Below the pieces are notes generated by a model that was not told where the DNA came from, made no database searches, and saw nothing but the letters and a program-made list of their open reading frames with translations. Positions 1 to 12,708 of a stretch of DNA of 64,000 bases are shown here, piece by piece. The DNA is from Jaapia argillacea MUCL 33604 (Eukaryota > Basidiomycota > Agaricomycetes > Jaapiales > Jaapiaceae): positions 1,226,049 to 1,290,048 of the forward strand of contig KL197714.1 of NCBI GenBank assembly GCA_000697665.1, in the 5' to 3' direction. The position numbers and the translations under genes are program-made. The stretch's first letter is position 1, and every line of letters starts with the position of its first letter.

Positions 1-2054
1 CTCACGTAGGCCTCTCGCTAACGTGTCTGGTAAACGTCCTGACGCTTACTACAACCCCGAAATCCTTCGTCATATGATACAACTGTTCCTCGGGAAAGTT
101 GGGAGGTAGACCATTTATATAAACGTTCGGAGTCTTCAGAGACGACGAGGCAGTGGCAGGAGAAGAAGATGTGGACGAAACGGAATGGGCGACGGAAGAG
201 GCAGAAGTACTATTGGAAGAGTTGATGGACGTATTGGCATTGGCGGGGGCATGGATCGAATGAGCGAGTGAGTTGCCTGTCGTTGAACTGAATGTAGATT
301 GCCCTTGTTGGGGACCATTGGACGTGGCAGCGAGAGAAGCTGGGGCGTGAATCGAATGGTAAATGGAATTTCCAGTGGCCTTGAGCGGAGTAGTCGACAA
401 GCCGGTGTTATCCTTAGTGGTGAAACTCGCCGAGTTACTGGGGATGAAAGGTGGCGCCGAGGGCGAAATCTTCTTGCTCGTCAATGCAGCCGAATTTTCC
501 GCGTCGGACTCAGGTTTCGCGCTATTCCCGAGACTTGAACTCTGGTCGTTACGATCTGATGTCGTACCCGATACGCCAACAGTAGGACTGATCAAGTAAT
601 AGTCGTCAACCAAAGAACCATCGGAAACCATGGAGTTCGAGGGCGTCGGAGCTGAAGTAATACGAGGGCGTCCGGAGCCAATCGACGCTGGGGATGGCGT
701 AGCTCTTACGACATCGATGGAGATGGGAGGAGAGGGGGTCAACAACCCACGACGTAACGAGTCCAAAGTAGAAGGCGGACGAGGAGAATGTGTAGGTACC
801 GAGGAATCGAGATCCGACGGACTCCCATTTCGCATCGGGGATGGACTAACACCACACAAGGTAGGCACAGAAGGTGACTGTAAATAAAATCCGGGAGCGG
901 GGAAAGAAACAGAAGGTGAGAGTGAGAACGATCCTGGTGTGGCGGCATCGCCAATGGAACCCGACGATCCAGAAGCAGCCAACGGGGAAACATTCCCACT
1001 CCCGCTTCCAAAGACAACAAACTTTGTAGCAGGTGACGCACTTGCACTAGCGATCGATGTGAAAGTCGGGGATGCGTTCAAAGAGCTTGGCGCGGTACTT
1101 GGTGCGGAGGTGGTGGACGAAGATTGCGAACCAGGGACAGAGGTAACAGAGGTCGAAGTGCTGGGTGTCGAAGAAATGCTAATGCTGGTGGCAGAACCGA
1201 GGGGTAAGTGAGTCGAGGTGGGCGAACAGGAAGTGTACCATGCCTCTGGGGGCGGGTACGTATAGGACGTCGAAGTAGAACCGGAGTTATTCAACGCCGG
1301 GTTTTCTCCCTTCCGTATCGGGAGCATCGAAGTAGGAGGAAAGGGAAACTCTCCACCAGCTCTCCCGGAGCCGAAGGATTCCGCGGTAGGCGTCGGAGAA
1401 GTGGGCGTAAAATAATGTTGAGCGGAGCTACGAGGTGAAAGAGACGTGTCCGTGAACACGGTCGGTGTTGGCGAAAGCGATGGCGACAGTGGGCGTGCAC
1501 CTTCATCACCACAAATTTGTGCGGGGCCTACAGGGCAGGAGGAAACGCGAAGAATTCAATCAGAGCGCATACAACTACATTCATCACTTAAACATACCAG
1601 CGAAAGCGGAATCAGAGTCCGTCCCAGCACTCTCGCTAGCCTGAGCGCTTCCGTACAACCTTGACAACGCTCCAATCCCTAGTCCCACCAACCCCTTCCT
1701 CGACGTCAGATCGATCTCAACGGAGCTATCATCTGGCAAATCGCTCAAGGAGACGTCTCTTAAGCTCAGGTTGGGCCCAAAGCTCAAATTCGCATCCCGT
1801 AGAATGGAAGACGATAACGAAGACGAAGGTGACGGGTCCTTGGCAGAGGATAAAGTCTCTGCGCGGGAGGAAGGGGCAGAAGTCAAGGGTGTTGAAAACC
1901 CGCCGTTCCCCCGAGTAGCTGACGATCTCGGAACAGAGGAGTTCGCCATGGGTCCTTTGCTATGCGATCCCGAAGATTGGGAAGGAGGAGGAGTGGAAAT
2001 AGATATACGATCTTGACTTGATGACGAAGGTAAGGCGGCTGATGTAGAGTTCAT
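1..2054 (-). CDS. Ser/Thr-rich RNA-binding protein with RRM (3' end outside window)
   Basis: Two exons are visible: 2054..1598 and 1527..6. The intron 1597..1528 starts GTATGT and ends TAG. A donor-like GTGAG begins at base 5, so the gene continues past the left edge. The start at 2054 (ATG AAC TCT) sits in a good context, with a TTTATAT element about 40 nt upstream. Most of the roughly 650 visible residues are Ser/Thr/Pro-rich and probably disordered. The last part opens an RNA recognition motif with the RNP2-like core VYINGLP, followed by a helix and the strand VVSVRTF; the RNP1 half lies off the window. The layout (long disordered N-terminus, then RRM) resembles RBMS/Pes4-like mRNA-binding proteins, so a role in mRNA fate is inferred. 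The exact orthologue is not recognised. Confidence 0.72.
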
Positions 2055-4329
2055 GGCGACTTTGATGTAGTCTTCTGATATAAAGAGCTAGAAAGAGCGA
2101 GGAAACTAGGGCGAAAGCTGAGAAAAGCGTGTCACGGAACGACAAGCTTGCGCTGTCCTAGAAGTGACTTGTCGATAGCGAAGTTGAGCGAATATGAAGA
2201 AGACGAATGCGAATGCGAATAACTAGGTTTGAGATATGTAACGCTTGTCGGTGATACGATGGTTTGAGTTGCCGGTACTGATATCGAGTGCGAATAAGGA
2301 TATACGGGGTTGTGGACGGATCTGAACGTCGTCGTCGAATATAGCGGTCCGAGAGTAGCGAGTAGGGAATCTAGTAAAGCTTTCAGAGTGGTCGATTGGT
2401 GGTACGTGTGTAATACCGATGTCGAATGGGTTGTATGCTGGTTGTTGTTAGGCAAGAGGCGTACCCTTTGGGGCAACGAATACCGTGGTGAATGTGGGGG
2501 AAGGGAAGAAAGAGGCGAATGTCGAGATGCATAAAGCATCGTCGTATTATATACGCCCGGGATATCCGTGTGATTCCGTGACATTGAACACACCAAGAAC
2601 CTCTTCGATTTAACGGACTGAGACTTATGCGATTCGCGCGCTCCACCCTCCGCTCAACAAGTGTCAATCGGACCTTCTTGAGCCTTCTTATCGCATGGGT
2701 CGGCGTATTAAAACTGCAGAGGACCCCAAAAGCGTCAAGCGAAGATCATTCAACGTTCGGTAGCCTCGAGCTAGAGGATCCGCATTTGAAGCTATAAGGT
2801 TTCCTGAGCCGAGTAGCAGTGAGATAATGCCTAGATATGTGCGCCAACAGTTTGTTTCTAACCGACAGTTTGTTTTCTAGCAACGTTCGACGATCGTGCC
2901 ATGGAAACACGGGAGTTTGTGCATCTCCGGGGTCGTCTAGGAAAAGAGATTCGCATTCATTGAGCTTTCGCGATAGGCTTCACCGGAGGATCCATCTGGA
3001 TCAGCCTCCGACAAAGTTCAGGATAGAAGAACGATGATAACCGAGGGAAAGTTGTTCAACAAAAGCAACGAGGCAATTAGACCCCCAAAATTGTTTGTTG
3101 AATGAGGAAGAGACAAGCTACCGCGTGGGAATCTCCAACCAGCGATATCATCCTTCCTCATTTGGCGTATGTTGACTTCTTGACCACGTTGATCACCCGT
3201 TGAAACAGAAGCATCTACGACCTTTCCGAGTAACGTTACCCCGATGAAACTCAAACTAACGTACGAAACTCCATCCTCCCTCCGAATGAGATCGAGCACA
3301 CCAGACTAGACGTCATTGTTGTCTGTGATTCACCACTGTTGCAATTGGAGGATTCAGACTCAGCTACTGGATTAAAGGAATTCCCGTAGGACTCCTTTGA
3401 TACCTCGTTAAGCACAAAGCTTAAACCCCGACCATTTGGGATACTTCACCAGCTCCTGCAGCTGGCAGTTATTTGCTCGTGCTCCCAAGGAGTACCCAAC
3501 CAACCGACGATGGTTAAGTAATCTGGCAACTTTGTACGATTGCTCCAGTTCTGGCCCAGGTGGACCAACCATTCCAACGAGGTTGGAAGCAATCCGAACT
3601 TGGTATGTCCATCGCAACCTGTAGCGTGACTCGTCAGCGTTGCATGTAGCTCCTTCATCTTTCATGAAGGCGTTTATCCAACCTTTCGATTGGAGGCACA
3701 TTTTGGCACTGACGGGCCACGAGGAGCACTTTCAAAGACTCTTCCGACCCTTGGGGTCGCCTTCTTCCAACGTTCCCGACCCCGAAGGCTCATTGCAACG
3801 TTCCGATTTATCATCAATGGCGACGAGAACTCTAGATCTCATCCTCGTCTGCGTCGAGCAATTTCTTTCCGAAAGATGCCTTGAGCCTATCCTGCACACT
3901 CACCGGACTGAAGTCAGACTCTTCGATGTGCGTGCCCAACCAACGCCCAACACCAACGTCGCCCAAGCCACATGTTTCCTATTTGGGCAACACAATCCAC
4001 ATGTTTGCCCTATCTGGCAACTGTTGGCGGGATGGACCCACACCGCCAAACAGTTTGCTTTGTCTTTATAGGTCCACCGTCGCCGCCAAAGCTGTCGCCA
4101 AGCAACGAATTGCTGCAAATTTGCTGCCAATCCCGCCTCTTCCGTGGGTCCTTCAGCAATCCATCAATTCGAAACTTGCAAAGGAGCCTCTGGAGTATGT
4201 GCTATATAACTCAAGCTTTGGCCAAGATGGAGAGGTATCAAGCACCCCGACATCCAGTGTACATTGGCTAGTCCTCTACACAATCACCCCCCACCAGCAC
4301 TACGATTACCTCCACTCAAACGACTCGAG
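2055..4329. other. Stretch without a recognised gene
   Basis: Only short overlapping open frames occur here, on both strands. A 154-codon minus frame at 2132..2596 is rich in Ser, Tyr and His but cannot be joined to the RRM gene by a normal intron. The stretch 3470-4140 is rich in CCAA/TTGG words and may be decayed coding sequence. I recognise nothing in it. Confidence 0.5.
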
Positions 4330-5004
4330 ATGTCCCCCTTCACATTTTTCGAATCCCAGCGCTCCACCACCAGCACTCAGCTCGAGATCATTGACATCTC
4401 GCAACCTTCCACCCTTCCCGTCAGCCTACCTGCACCTCCACGAGCGGTAGCAACTCATTCGTCCTCCCACTCGCAAACATTCGACCCCATCGACGATTTT
4501 TTCGGGACGTCCTCCCGTGCATCCACCTCTTCACGAGGAACACACGATTCTCGACACGACGATGGTGCCGCGTCTACCTTTTCGACTGGCGATATACCGC
4601 CTCCATACGAGCCCCAGCACCATTATGATGCGGACGTCGAGATGGGATTACCGGCGTATGACTCTCAAGAAGAGCCCGCCACACTTGCCATGTACTTGTT
4701 CAAATATGGGTTTTGTAAGTCTTATCTTCCCGTTGCGTCTCTGAACCAATACCTATTCTCTTTGTTACCTCTTCTAGTATTCCCACCTTTCTGGCTGCTC
4801 GGTGCCATAATCCTCTTCCTCTCGCTCTCGGCTCCCTCCGATTTCCATCCCCACAAAACGGAGCAGGAGCGGAATGAGATGTTGGATGTCATGAGGAAGA
4901 CTGAGGTGAAGTGGGGGAGAAGATGTGCAGTGGCGCTTTTGGTGCTACTGCTTGTTGTGGGTGTTGTAGTTGGACTGGTGGTTTCGGTGAAGCTGGGGGT
5001 GTGA
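4330..5004 (+). CDS. Small two-segment membrane protein, conserved fungal type
   Basis: Exons 4330..4714 and 4778..5004 give 203 aa; the intron has GTAAGT and a pyrimidine-rich CTAG end. The ATG at 4330 is the first in frame. Residues 1-110 are Ser/Pro-rich and probably cytosolic, with the proline/tyrosine motifs PPPYEP and GLPAYD, which resemble WW or adaptor-binding PPxY sites. Splicing creates a KYGFLFPPFWLLGAIIL segment (first membrane span). A charged loop follows, and the C-terminus is a very hydrophobic Val/Leu-rich anchor ending KLGV. Proteins with a YGFxFPPFW segment recur in fungi, but I know no assigned function. A role as a membrane adaptor is only a guess from the PPxY motif. Confidence 0.75.
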   Translation: MSPFTFFESQRSTTSTQLEIIDISQPSTLPVSLPAPPRAVATHSSSHSQTFDPIDDFFGTSSRASTSSRGTHDSRHDDGAASTFSTGDIPPPYEPQHHYDADVEMGLPAYDSQEEPATLAMYLFKYGFCKSYLPVASLNQYLFSLLPLLVFPPFWLLGAIILFLSLSAPSDFHPHKTEQERNEMLDVMRKTEVKWGRRCAVALLVLLLVVGVVVGLVVSVKLGV

Positions 5005-5420
5005 AGAGGTTTCGGGAGATGAAGAAGACGATGCCATATACAAATTGACAATCGATAAAACGACACTCCTTCGAGTCCTAACAGGACACCACAAACGCGA
5101 CACACCATCCTTTATTTTATTTTCGTCTCGACTCTCGCGGATCAGAGCTTGGTCTCAGTTCCGTTCATTGCCATCCATTGTATCGATTAGATCTCACTTT
5201 CGTCTTTCCTGCTCCCCGCCTTCACGACAATCCTCTCGGGGATGTGCTAGTAGCTTACTATCTATTGTATAACTTATCAACGACCTCCAATGAACTGCTG
5301 TCTCTCGGAAATGAACTCGTCCTACTTGAAGTCGAATCAAGCGCCCAAAGATCGAAAGAGCAGGGAAACACCAACTTAGGAGTCGCGTCTGTCGCGTGCT
5401 GCGTCTTGCCACTACATCCC

Positions 5421-6942
5421 ATGGCCTCCTCGAGCACGGCCTTCAAATCATTCTCCCTCACGAACGACATCCTAGAAGTATCGCCTCAAGATGAGATCTA
5501 CCACTTCGACAAAGAGGCCGATAAGAAGATAAATCGAGAGGCACCCTGGAGCAAAGAGTACTACCCCTCCACCTTTCCCTCAGAACCGAGATAGTAACGC
5601 CCAATTACCTCCAGCCCCAAATATTTCAAGTCATGCAAGATCTCTGCCATTGCGCTCATCAAGATGGTCTGAACATTCGTGTCGCTCATCTCCTGGGTGT
5701 TCATACCATGCTGATTTGGAATGCGATTGTCTTTAGGTGATCCACGCCCGCTCGGGAGTTCCCCATGAGATTATGGGCTTGATGCAAGGAAAGGTTGTTG
5801 GAAACTCATTGGTGATCATGGATTCCTTTGCATTACCGGTTCAGGGTACGGAGACCCGAGTGAATGCTGCGAACGAGGCGAATGAGTACATGGTGGAGTA
5901 TATTCAAGGCAGCGAGAAGGTCCGCCCGTTTTTAACTCCCCTATGCACGCTCTTTTAACAATAGTTGGTGTCAGGCGAACCGATTGGAGAACGCTATCGG
6001 GTGGTATCACTCGCATCCGGGATATGGTTGCTGGCTTTCAGGTATCGATGTCAACACCCAACTAAACAACCAGAAATTCCAAGACCCTTTCGTCGCAGTG
6101 GTGGTACGTCCCAATAACCGAATCGTCTTCACTCGTCTCATCTTGTCCACAAACACAGGTCGATCCCAATCGCACTATCTCCGCTGGCAAGGTCGATATC
6201 GGTGCATTCCGTACATACCCTGAGAACTACAAACCTGAAGGCTCTTCATCCGCATCCGAGTATCAATCCATCCCATTGAGCAAGATCGAAGATTTCGGTG
6301 TCCATGCGGAACAATACTATCCTCTCGAAGTTCAGATATTCAAATCAAGTTTGGACACGGAGTTGCTCGGGTTGCTATGGAACAAGTACTGGGTCAACAC
6401 TCTCAGCCAGAGCCCCTTAATTTCTGTGCGTTCTTCGGCCTCGCTTTTCTCCTGCCTCGGTTTTGCTGATATTTGTTTATGTGGGCGGGAAATAGAACCG
6501 AGCTTATGCTGTCTCGCAACTGAGCGATCTTCAGCAGAAACTGGCAAAAGCGCAGTCGACAGTTCCCAACACTCGAGCCATTTTCCCGACTTTGAAAGAG
6601 GACAAGGATCAGCCGGGTAGCTTCAAGGTATGCCTGCCGCAGCTTGTCATCGACTTGTCCGATCGTTATGACTTATCTTTACCCTTGTAGAAGGAAGAAA
6701 AGAAGAAGGAAGACAATCAACTGGCGAAGAGTGTCAAAGACAGGTTCTTATCCAGCTCAGATTTTTCTGTATTACCGTTTCTCATCTTTGCTCGTAGCAC
6801 CAAAATCGCTGCGGAAGCTCAACACGGACTTATCGCTCAGGTTCTGAAAGATATCATCTTTTCCAAGCGTCCTGGCCCCGTAGGGACCACTCAGACGGAG
6901 CAGGCGGTAGATTTGGTAGATACGACGATGGCTGTTGGTTGA
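5421..6942 (+). CDS. CSN5: COP9 signalosome subunit 5 (JAMM deneddylase)
   Basis: Eight exons: 5421..5557, 5615..5666, 5737..5919, 5975..6103, 6159..6425, 6496..6627, 6691..6743, 6798..6942 (365 aa, normal for CSN5). This is the zinc metallopeptidase subunit that removes Nedd8 from cullins, acting in the nucleus and cytosol. The JAMM site is intact: Glu74 in EIMGLMQGK, then His136, His138, Ser146 and Asp149 in [14 protein letters not shown]. The N-terminal block INREAPW and the VIHARSG segment are family hallmarks. The C-terminal third holds the helical region used for complex assembly, with a Lys-rich EEKKKE patch. Intron 2 uses a weak GTCTGA donor, but the frame and homology across it are unambiguous. 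All active-site residues are present, so the enzyme should be active within the complex. Confidence 0.96.
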
Positions 6943-7835
6943 GGCATATGTATAGATCCTGGCTCAGGCTGTCACTGCACCCTTTCCCCCATGCAAATAT
7001 GCAATGTAACATCGAACCATCCTATCCAGCTTTCAATTTCATGGTTGATCATATCCGCCCTTCAAGGTTTAATCGAAGGCTACGAAGCCCGGAGATTCTA
7101 GCAAGGTTTAACGCTCATGCTCTGTACGGGTTCAATACTTAGCTGAGCACTTTGAGCCTGATTTATACTCCGAGGGCTGTGTGAGCGTTCCGCTGGCAAG
7201 GTGAAGGAGTTGCCGGAGTGGGCCCTGTCCCCAGTTCGGGCATAACGCTGATCTTCGCCACCCGAAAGTCACTTGTTGGTAGCAGAGGACCACGAAAGAC
7301 GCTCGGGGACGTGATAGACTTGCGTCGGTGTCGCACTTGGCTTGCTCGACCTTCAATCGTATGCATATGCATCTAGCATTTTGCATCCATTCCGTATCGA
7401 GGAAGAGCGCGGAGTACAACCGAATGATAGAGATGATAGAGACGTAGATATCGCGGTGACCTGCACTATAATCAATCTGGCGTGTGGAACGAAATACGCC
7501 GTCAGGGGTCAACAATGAAGATATGAGCACGAAAGGAGGGTCGTGGAATCGAGTCTTCAGCATCGCAGTGAGACGAGGATACCCTAATGACTTTCAAGTT
7601 CGAAGTTAGATGGTGTGTCATATGAGATGAGACCTGCAGAATCCTGTTGGAAAAAATGAGCGCTTTAGGGGTGGGATGAGATCAAGCATGACGGTGAGAC
7701 AAAACGAAGGCTATCTCTTGACGTGGGGGACTTACCGTGGAAGTCGCAATCGTTGAGGTAGATGGAAAGTAACTGTCGCTGAGCAAATTGACCTTCAATA
7801 TCTTGTGAGAGATAGAAAGCGATGCTACATACCCT
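6943..7835. other. Intergenic, no gene seen
   Basis: This holds the 3' flank of CSN5 and the 3' flank of the minus-strand gene that ends at 7836. The only open frames are short and overlapping, without splice logic or recognisable motifs. Confidence 0.5.
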
Positions 7836-8819
7836 TCAAGGCTCAGAATTGTTGCGCTGTTGCGACGAGAAAAATAATAGTTTTCTTTCAAGTTCGGCCC
7901 TCTCTTTTTCTCGTTCTTCCCTCTCTTTTGCTCGCCCTTCCCTCTCCTGATCCAACTGCGCCTGTAGACTCTCCACCTTGGCTAATATCTCCATCTTCGA
8001 AGCATCCCTCTTCTCCGTATGAGCCCGACACACAGTTTCATAGTTCTCTATGGTGTTTGCAACTCCTGCCTCCACATCCCTCGGTACAACTGCGGTGCAT
8101 CCGCAATAAGTACCCCGCTTCCTTCCCGCTTCAGTGGGGGATACCGGTGAACTAGGGGTGGCCCCAAAAACCTTGATGAGGGTATCCCAAACCACATGCG
8201 CATACCAATAGCAGTTGGATTTGTAGATGTGATAGGTATCCTCTGCCCTGTGAGCAGCATCGAGCACGTATACCAGGGATAGGAGAGAGAGTGGTGTTTT
8301 GGGATTGGAAAAGAGGATGCGATCGACAATTTCTTCTTTTGGAGGAGGTGACGAGGTGGATCGGATAGTATCGTATGCGAGGGCCGTATGAAGGGAAGAG
8401 GATGAGGACACGACCGATAAGTCAGAGGCGGACGCTAGGGGGTTTGCACTTCTCTGACAGATGATTCGGGGTGGGTTAGGTGGTGTCGTCGTCGAGTCTG
8501 CTCCCGGAATCCAACGTCTGTCGGCCATGATGGAGAAAATGGCATGCGTGTCCCTGTCCTGGACTTGAAAGCAGACATATTCATGCCCTTTTCCTCCCGT
8601 AGCCTTACAGTAATCCGCGGAGGTAACGATACATCGCTCAAGGTCTGCTGAGCCCATGGCCTGAAGCACCCTCAGCCAATGCTCGACCCGTACCCCTTCC
8701 TGTGGTGGGAGGGATGGTGGGAAAGTAGGAGACGGGAGGGAATCGACACGATCGCCCATGAAGTGGAATATTGAAAAGAGAGAAGAAATCCAGCCACGAA
8801 TTGTACTGGTTCCGACCAT
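7836..8819 (-). CDS. Unrecognised family, copy A (SNCYWYA protein with coiled-coil tail)
   Basis: A single open frame of 327 aa from the ATG at 8819 (MVGTSTIRGW). The frame stays open further upstream without an ATG, and copy B supports this start. Shared blocks with the gene at 15794..16729 include SSLFSIFH, SADYCKAT, ADRRWIP, LSLLSL, LDAAHRA, YKSNCYWYA and GTYCGCT. The middle third is a Ser/Pro-rich linker. The last ~45 residues are almost all Glu/Arg/Lys/Leu and should form a coiled coil. I do not know the family. A Cys in an N-C-aromatic context following a helical His/Asp stretch resembles the catalytic corner of LRAT/NlpC-P60 thiol hydrolases, but this is weak inference. Copy B has nearly the same length, and both frames are intact, which suggests both are kept under selection. 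Confidence 0.62.
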   Translation of the reverse strand: MVGTSTIRGWISSLFSIFHFMGDRVDSLPSPTFPPSLPPQEGVRVEHWLRVLQAMGSADLERCIVTSADYCKATGGKGHEYVCFQVQDRDTHAIFSIMADRRWIPGADSTTTPPNPPRIICQRSANPLASASDLSVVSSSSSLHTALAYDTIRSTSSPPPKEEIVDRILFSNPKTPLSLLSLVYVLDAAHRAEDTYHIYKSNCYWYAHVVWDTLIKVFGATPSSPVSPTEAGRKRGTYCGCTAVVPRDVEAGVANTIENYETVCRAHTEKRDASKMEILAKVESLQAQLDQEREGRAKEREEREKERAELERKLLFFSSQQRNNSEP

Positions 8820-9758
8820 AGCTCTATTGCACTTATGTGCGAGAGCGAGGAGGGCAACACGTTCACGAAACCAATGGCTGGCGCTTGGGCTCAGTGGGTG
8901 GAAGGTAGGTGATGGAAGGCAAAGGGTCCGCGAGCCTGCCACGTTTCAATGAGGGGGCATTGCGGAGGCGAATCTTCAAACACGCGTCCTCAGGAACATT
9001 GGTGTAGGAAACCTACGTAAATCAAAGGAGGGATAATTGGGGTTCCGAATCCTCAGCTAAGGATGTCATAGGTACTTACACTTAAGGCCCTCAGGGCGGG
9101 GCGAGAAGCATGAAGGGAAGCGAGGTGAAGGAGGACGAATGGTAAAGCATCAAGCAGCGCCAACATTTGGCCAACATGGTTGGTTGGATAATAACGCTCA
9201 CACGGCGGTGGATATATCGACGGAGCGGAGTTTGAACTGGTCCCGGGGGTTTATATTGAATCATTCGAAAATCCCCTAGGCAAGGTTAAGGTTTTCCTAC
9301 CTTTGGGCCTGGGCCCTTCTGTCATTCAACCTGAAATGACCATATCTTCCAAGCAGCCCCCATGAGACTCGAGTCTGCGTTCAGATTAAGTATATGAACA
9401 CACATACTTGGGGAGCTGACCACGGCCAGTGTGCAAGGGTTGCTTTTCTTGAGTAGTCGAATTGTCGTCCATATGTTATGATCTCTGCGTCTGTTTGCGT
9501 TCCTCCTGATAATCGTCCTCGATCCAAAATATTGGAGTGTAATCTCCGTAATGCACCTACTTTTTTGGCACTCTCCCATCACCATGCATAAACCCCAGGG
9601 CCACCGGGGGACTAGCATCGGAACCCGTGGGCAGCCACGGGAAACGCAGGCGCTCCATTGCTCGCCAGGGCTCGCAAAGTCGCGCGTCTGTGAGTGGGAG
9701 CTCCATCGCTCGCTGATGCTCGCGAAGGAGAGCGCGTGCTTCTTCCGTATTATCTAAT

Positions 9759-9812
9759 ACCAGTTTTTCACGCGCATCCTCCGGTCAATAGTAGGATGCA
9801 AGAAGAACTGGT
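9759..9812. repeat. Imperfect inverted repeat (hairpin)
   Basis: The left arm 9759..9780 begins ACCAGTTTTTC and ends GCATCCT. The right arm 9793..9812, read on the other strand, begins ACCAGTTCTTC and ends GCATCCT. A 12-nt loop separates them. There is no coding frame around it. It could be a mobile-element remnant or a chance fold. Confidence 0.5.
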
Positions 9813-10036
9813 AAAAAGCCGGCCAAGAACTTGACAGCAGTTGGAGCTCGCTGCCCTTTCTAGAATGAGGATTCGGTACGCGCGAGAACATAGAAGCTAG
9901 CCTTGTCGTGGGCGCTTCGTGCTAGGTGTGTCGGCGTAGTGTAGCTATGATGTCCAACAACTAGCCGGATGAAAAGTGTTTCAATTAACCGCTAGCGATA
10001 GCGATTTGGAGGTACCTCGACTGCGGCTCGAGTAGA

Positions 10037-10185
10037 ACTTTTACAGGCTGGAGATATACCCTTTGCCCAAAGGACGCCATGGATCCTGAAACTCTATGCC
10101 TCCAGGAAGCAAGGAATTCACTGCACAGAGAACGTTAGTTACGATTCAAGATCAAGTTGAGTTCATGAATTTATGACGGATCCGC
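10037..10185. repeat. Upstream block shared with 17741..17889 (copy A side)
   Basis: This noncoding block resembles 17741..17889 along ~150 bases: a common CTTTGCCCAAAGGA core, then GATC...AAACTCT, GCCTC, and a GATGAATTT-like end. It lies about 1.2 kb upstream of copy A, while its partner lies about 1.0 kb upstream of copy B. It looks like part of an old segmental duplication that carried gene and upstream region together. Confidence 0.55.
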
Positions 10186-12658
10186 TCACGATCAGCTGAT
10201 ATCCTCCGCCATCCAGACTCCCCTAAGCGTGGCCTCACATTCGTCTCCTCCGGGACCGCTTGAAGTTAGGGTGACTTCGTGGAGGGGCCTGCTTGGGAGT
10301 GGTCTTGCGCGACTGTGGCACAACGGTCGGTTGTAAGTATCTTGGTTATCTAGTGATTCGGTGAAGCAAATGGGACCGTTCATGGTGACAAGGCAGATCC
10401 CGTGTTGATTCTATCGATATCGCTGGAGACTAACATCATCGATTGAACCTATAAAGAAGGTTGAAGCCGTTGAAGTAGCCCGCGCACGATACTGTGATTG
10501 AATTGGACAAATATTGTATCCGTCTTAGTTCGGGGGTGGGGGGAACAGGAAGAGAACATACCTCTGGATGTCAAAGTTCCACATACTAGCACTAGTGCCG
10601 AGCATTTGTGTCCCAGGCGCCAGAGAAAAGCCGATCGGTACACGGTGTAAATGCATGGATGATGGCTGTGAGGGCTGGGTCGTCCTTTCAATCAGGCTTG
10701 CAAGGGCAAGATGGGCCCGACTAAGGAGTAACGATGGGCGAACCAGTTGCATTCCATCGAACAGTGGAATTAGCGTTAAGGTGCGTGGCAGAGATGTCAA
10801 ATGAGTTCAGGTTCGGCCTGATGAAGCTCCCATCTGGACATAAGGTGTGGAGTGACAGGGAATATTGTCCCCTGGACGGACGATGTGCGAGTGAAAGCTC
10901 AACTTCGGTATCCCTGTTCCTCTGCATCCCCTTCCCTAAGAAAGAATTGCTACTTATCAACTTTCATACGAGAGACGCCGTTCCAAGTCTCCCGAAATGA
11001 CACGAATGTCGTGAACCAGAGACGAAGGCACAAATTACCGATTCTAATATTAATGACCGATTGAAACGACGCCACAACGAATACCGCGCCGGAGTGCGAT
11101 GGATTACAACAACTAAAGGGTCTCCCCGAAAAACCCATTCAGTCTCTACTTGACGTCTGAACGCTTCCAAGATGCCAGAACGGCTGGGTGAGTATTTGGC
11201 CGTACTATTGTCCCTTCGTGTGGATTACGGAACTCCAACAAACCTTGATCAGTTGATGTACACCATCGCGCTCGAGATATTGATGATCTAGGTAGAACGA
11301 GGACGATCCGACTCTCAACCTAATTTGTTTCATCTGGAAGGCAAAATGGGAACGGAGGGGCGGGGCGGGCTCGACGCAATTGGCCATAGGTGGAGCGAGT
11401 GGTCCTCTTCGGAAGTTGTCGCACGAAATTGAATGGATGGGTCCTCTGGTCCCCTGAGCATGTGAACTGAGATTAGCTCAGGCTATAGATATCCAGTAAT
11501 GGTGTCGACATCGTACAACAGCCTCGGGTTAATTCTTCTCAACAGTGGGCACTTGAGCGTGGACTCGGCGGGCAACTGCTGGGCGGGGACGTTTGGGACC
11601 GTCACGGTGACTCCTTGTCACATTGACAGTGTGAGGTAAGACAGTGAGAACAATTACGGTGAACGAGATATCGTCAAGCATTATGGTTGCAGATGGAGTA
11701 AGAAGGTTCCCATCTGGAGGTGTGGGTCGGGCGCTGAGGGCATGATGTTGGCAGTAATAATGGTACACCTCGGGTCTCAGCTTGCCGAACTCGGAGCCCT
11801 TAGACCATTTCGGCAAAACCTGGCCACCCTTGAAAAGAAGACGAGAGTTCTGGGTTTGTCGGTTTGTTCCTGCCTCCACTCCACTCTGCATCCGATCGCA
11901 GAAACGCGCTGCCCGTAGTGAACACTCTGATCGATAGACAAAGAGACTTATGGATCTCACGAACACAATTGTCAACTTGCTGCTGCCCGAATGGCAAAGG
12001 TTATACCCTGCTCATGTTTGTCTATCACTTGCTTCTTGTGCTTCCTCATCACGGACCGTTGTGGGGCAGCGGTATGCAGCTAAGCCAACTGGTCCGACGA
12101 GTCATCCCGCTCAAGCCTTTACATCTGAGGCAATATTATGATTCCATTGGCCCGCTGATGACGACTCCAAGCCTTCTCCTCCGTCTTGTAGTGTCGGTGA
12201 TTCTTGAATCGTCAACAGTCAAGTTCATCTGGCGTCTCCTGTCGCTCCTGTAACAAATTTCGTCACACACTACAGTGAAGATCGTTTATCCATGTCTGAC
12301 TTTTGAGCATCTCATGATTGGCCCGCTAGTTACAATCCCAAAGGCCATCGAAATCGAATCGTTTCTTTCCCTCGGATCCAACGCTGTTACTTCACTTCCT
12401 TGGCCGCCAAATCTTTCGAAAACAATTCAACCTCTTCCCCGGGCTGTCAGCTTCTCCAGTGAATTTGATCGTCGACGAGCCAGAGTTTGCATTCGCGAGA
12501 GATCCTTCCGTGGCTTCGTGTGGGACTGCGGCCCCCATGGAGCACTAAGGGGTCAAGTTCCAATCATGATCATTGTATACTGCGGAGGTTGGTTGCGCAT
12601 CGATGATTCGTCTTGTGAGAATACCACACTTAGTGGCATTATCCTTATATCCTTGGAG

Positions 12659-12665
12659 TATAAAG
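12659..12665 (+). promoter_or_regulatory. TATA box of the P450 gene
   Basis: TATAAAG lies about 44-50 nt before the ATG at 12709, on the coding strand, at a distance normal for a fungal TATA promoter. Confidence 0.6.
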
Positions 12666-12708
12666 GGCCTGGTCATCCGCCTTTTTTTCTGCAGTTCATC
12701 TCTCAACA

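Larger units (their letters stand above)
8820..12658. other. Gene-poor stretch between copy A and the P450
   Basis: About 3.8 kb without a gene I can support. The first bases upstream of copy A still resemble the matching part of copy B (a shared GTGGCAGGCTC block near 8940 and 16856). Short frames on both strands at 10.4-11.2 kb, for example one containing SFIRPNLNSFDISATH at 10721..10960 minus, could be exon remnants, but I could not join them. The hairpin at 9.76 kb and the conserved block at 10.04 kb are listed separately. Confidence 0.5.

Noticed and set aside
2132-2596. 154-codon minus frame as the first exon of the RRM gene
   Set aside because: No acceptable donor near its end joins it in frame to the exon at 2054. 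The region just before 2054 has a TATA-like element and a good start context.
3881-4450. 189-codon plus frame as a gene
   Set aside because: It overlaps the true start of the membrane protein in another frame, has odd composition and no motif.
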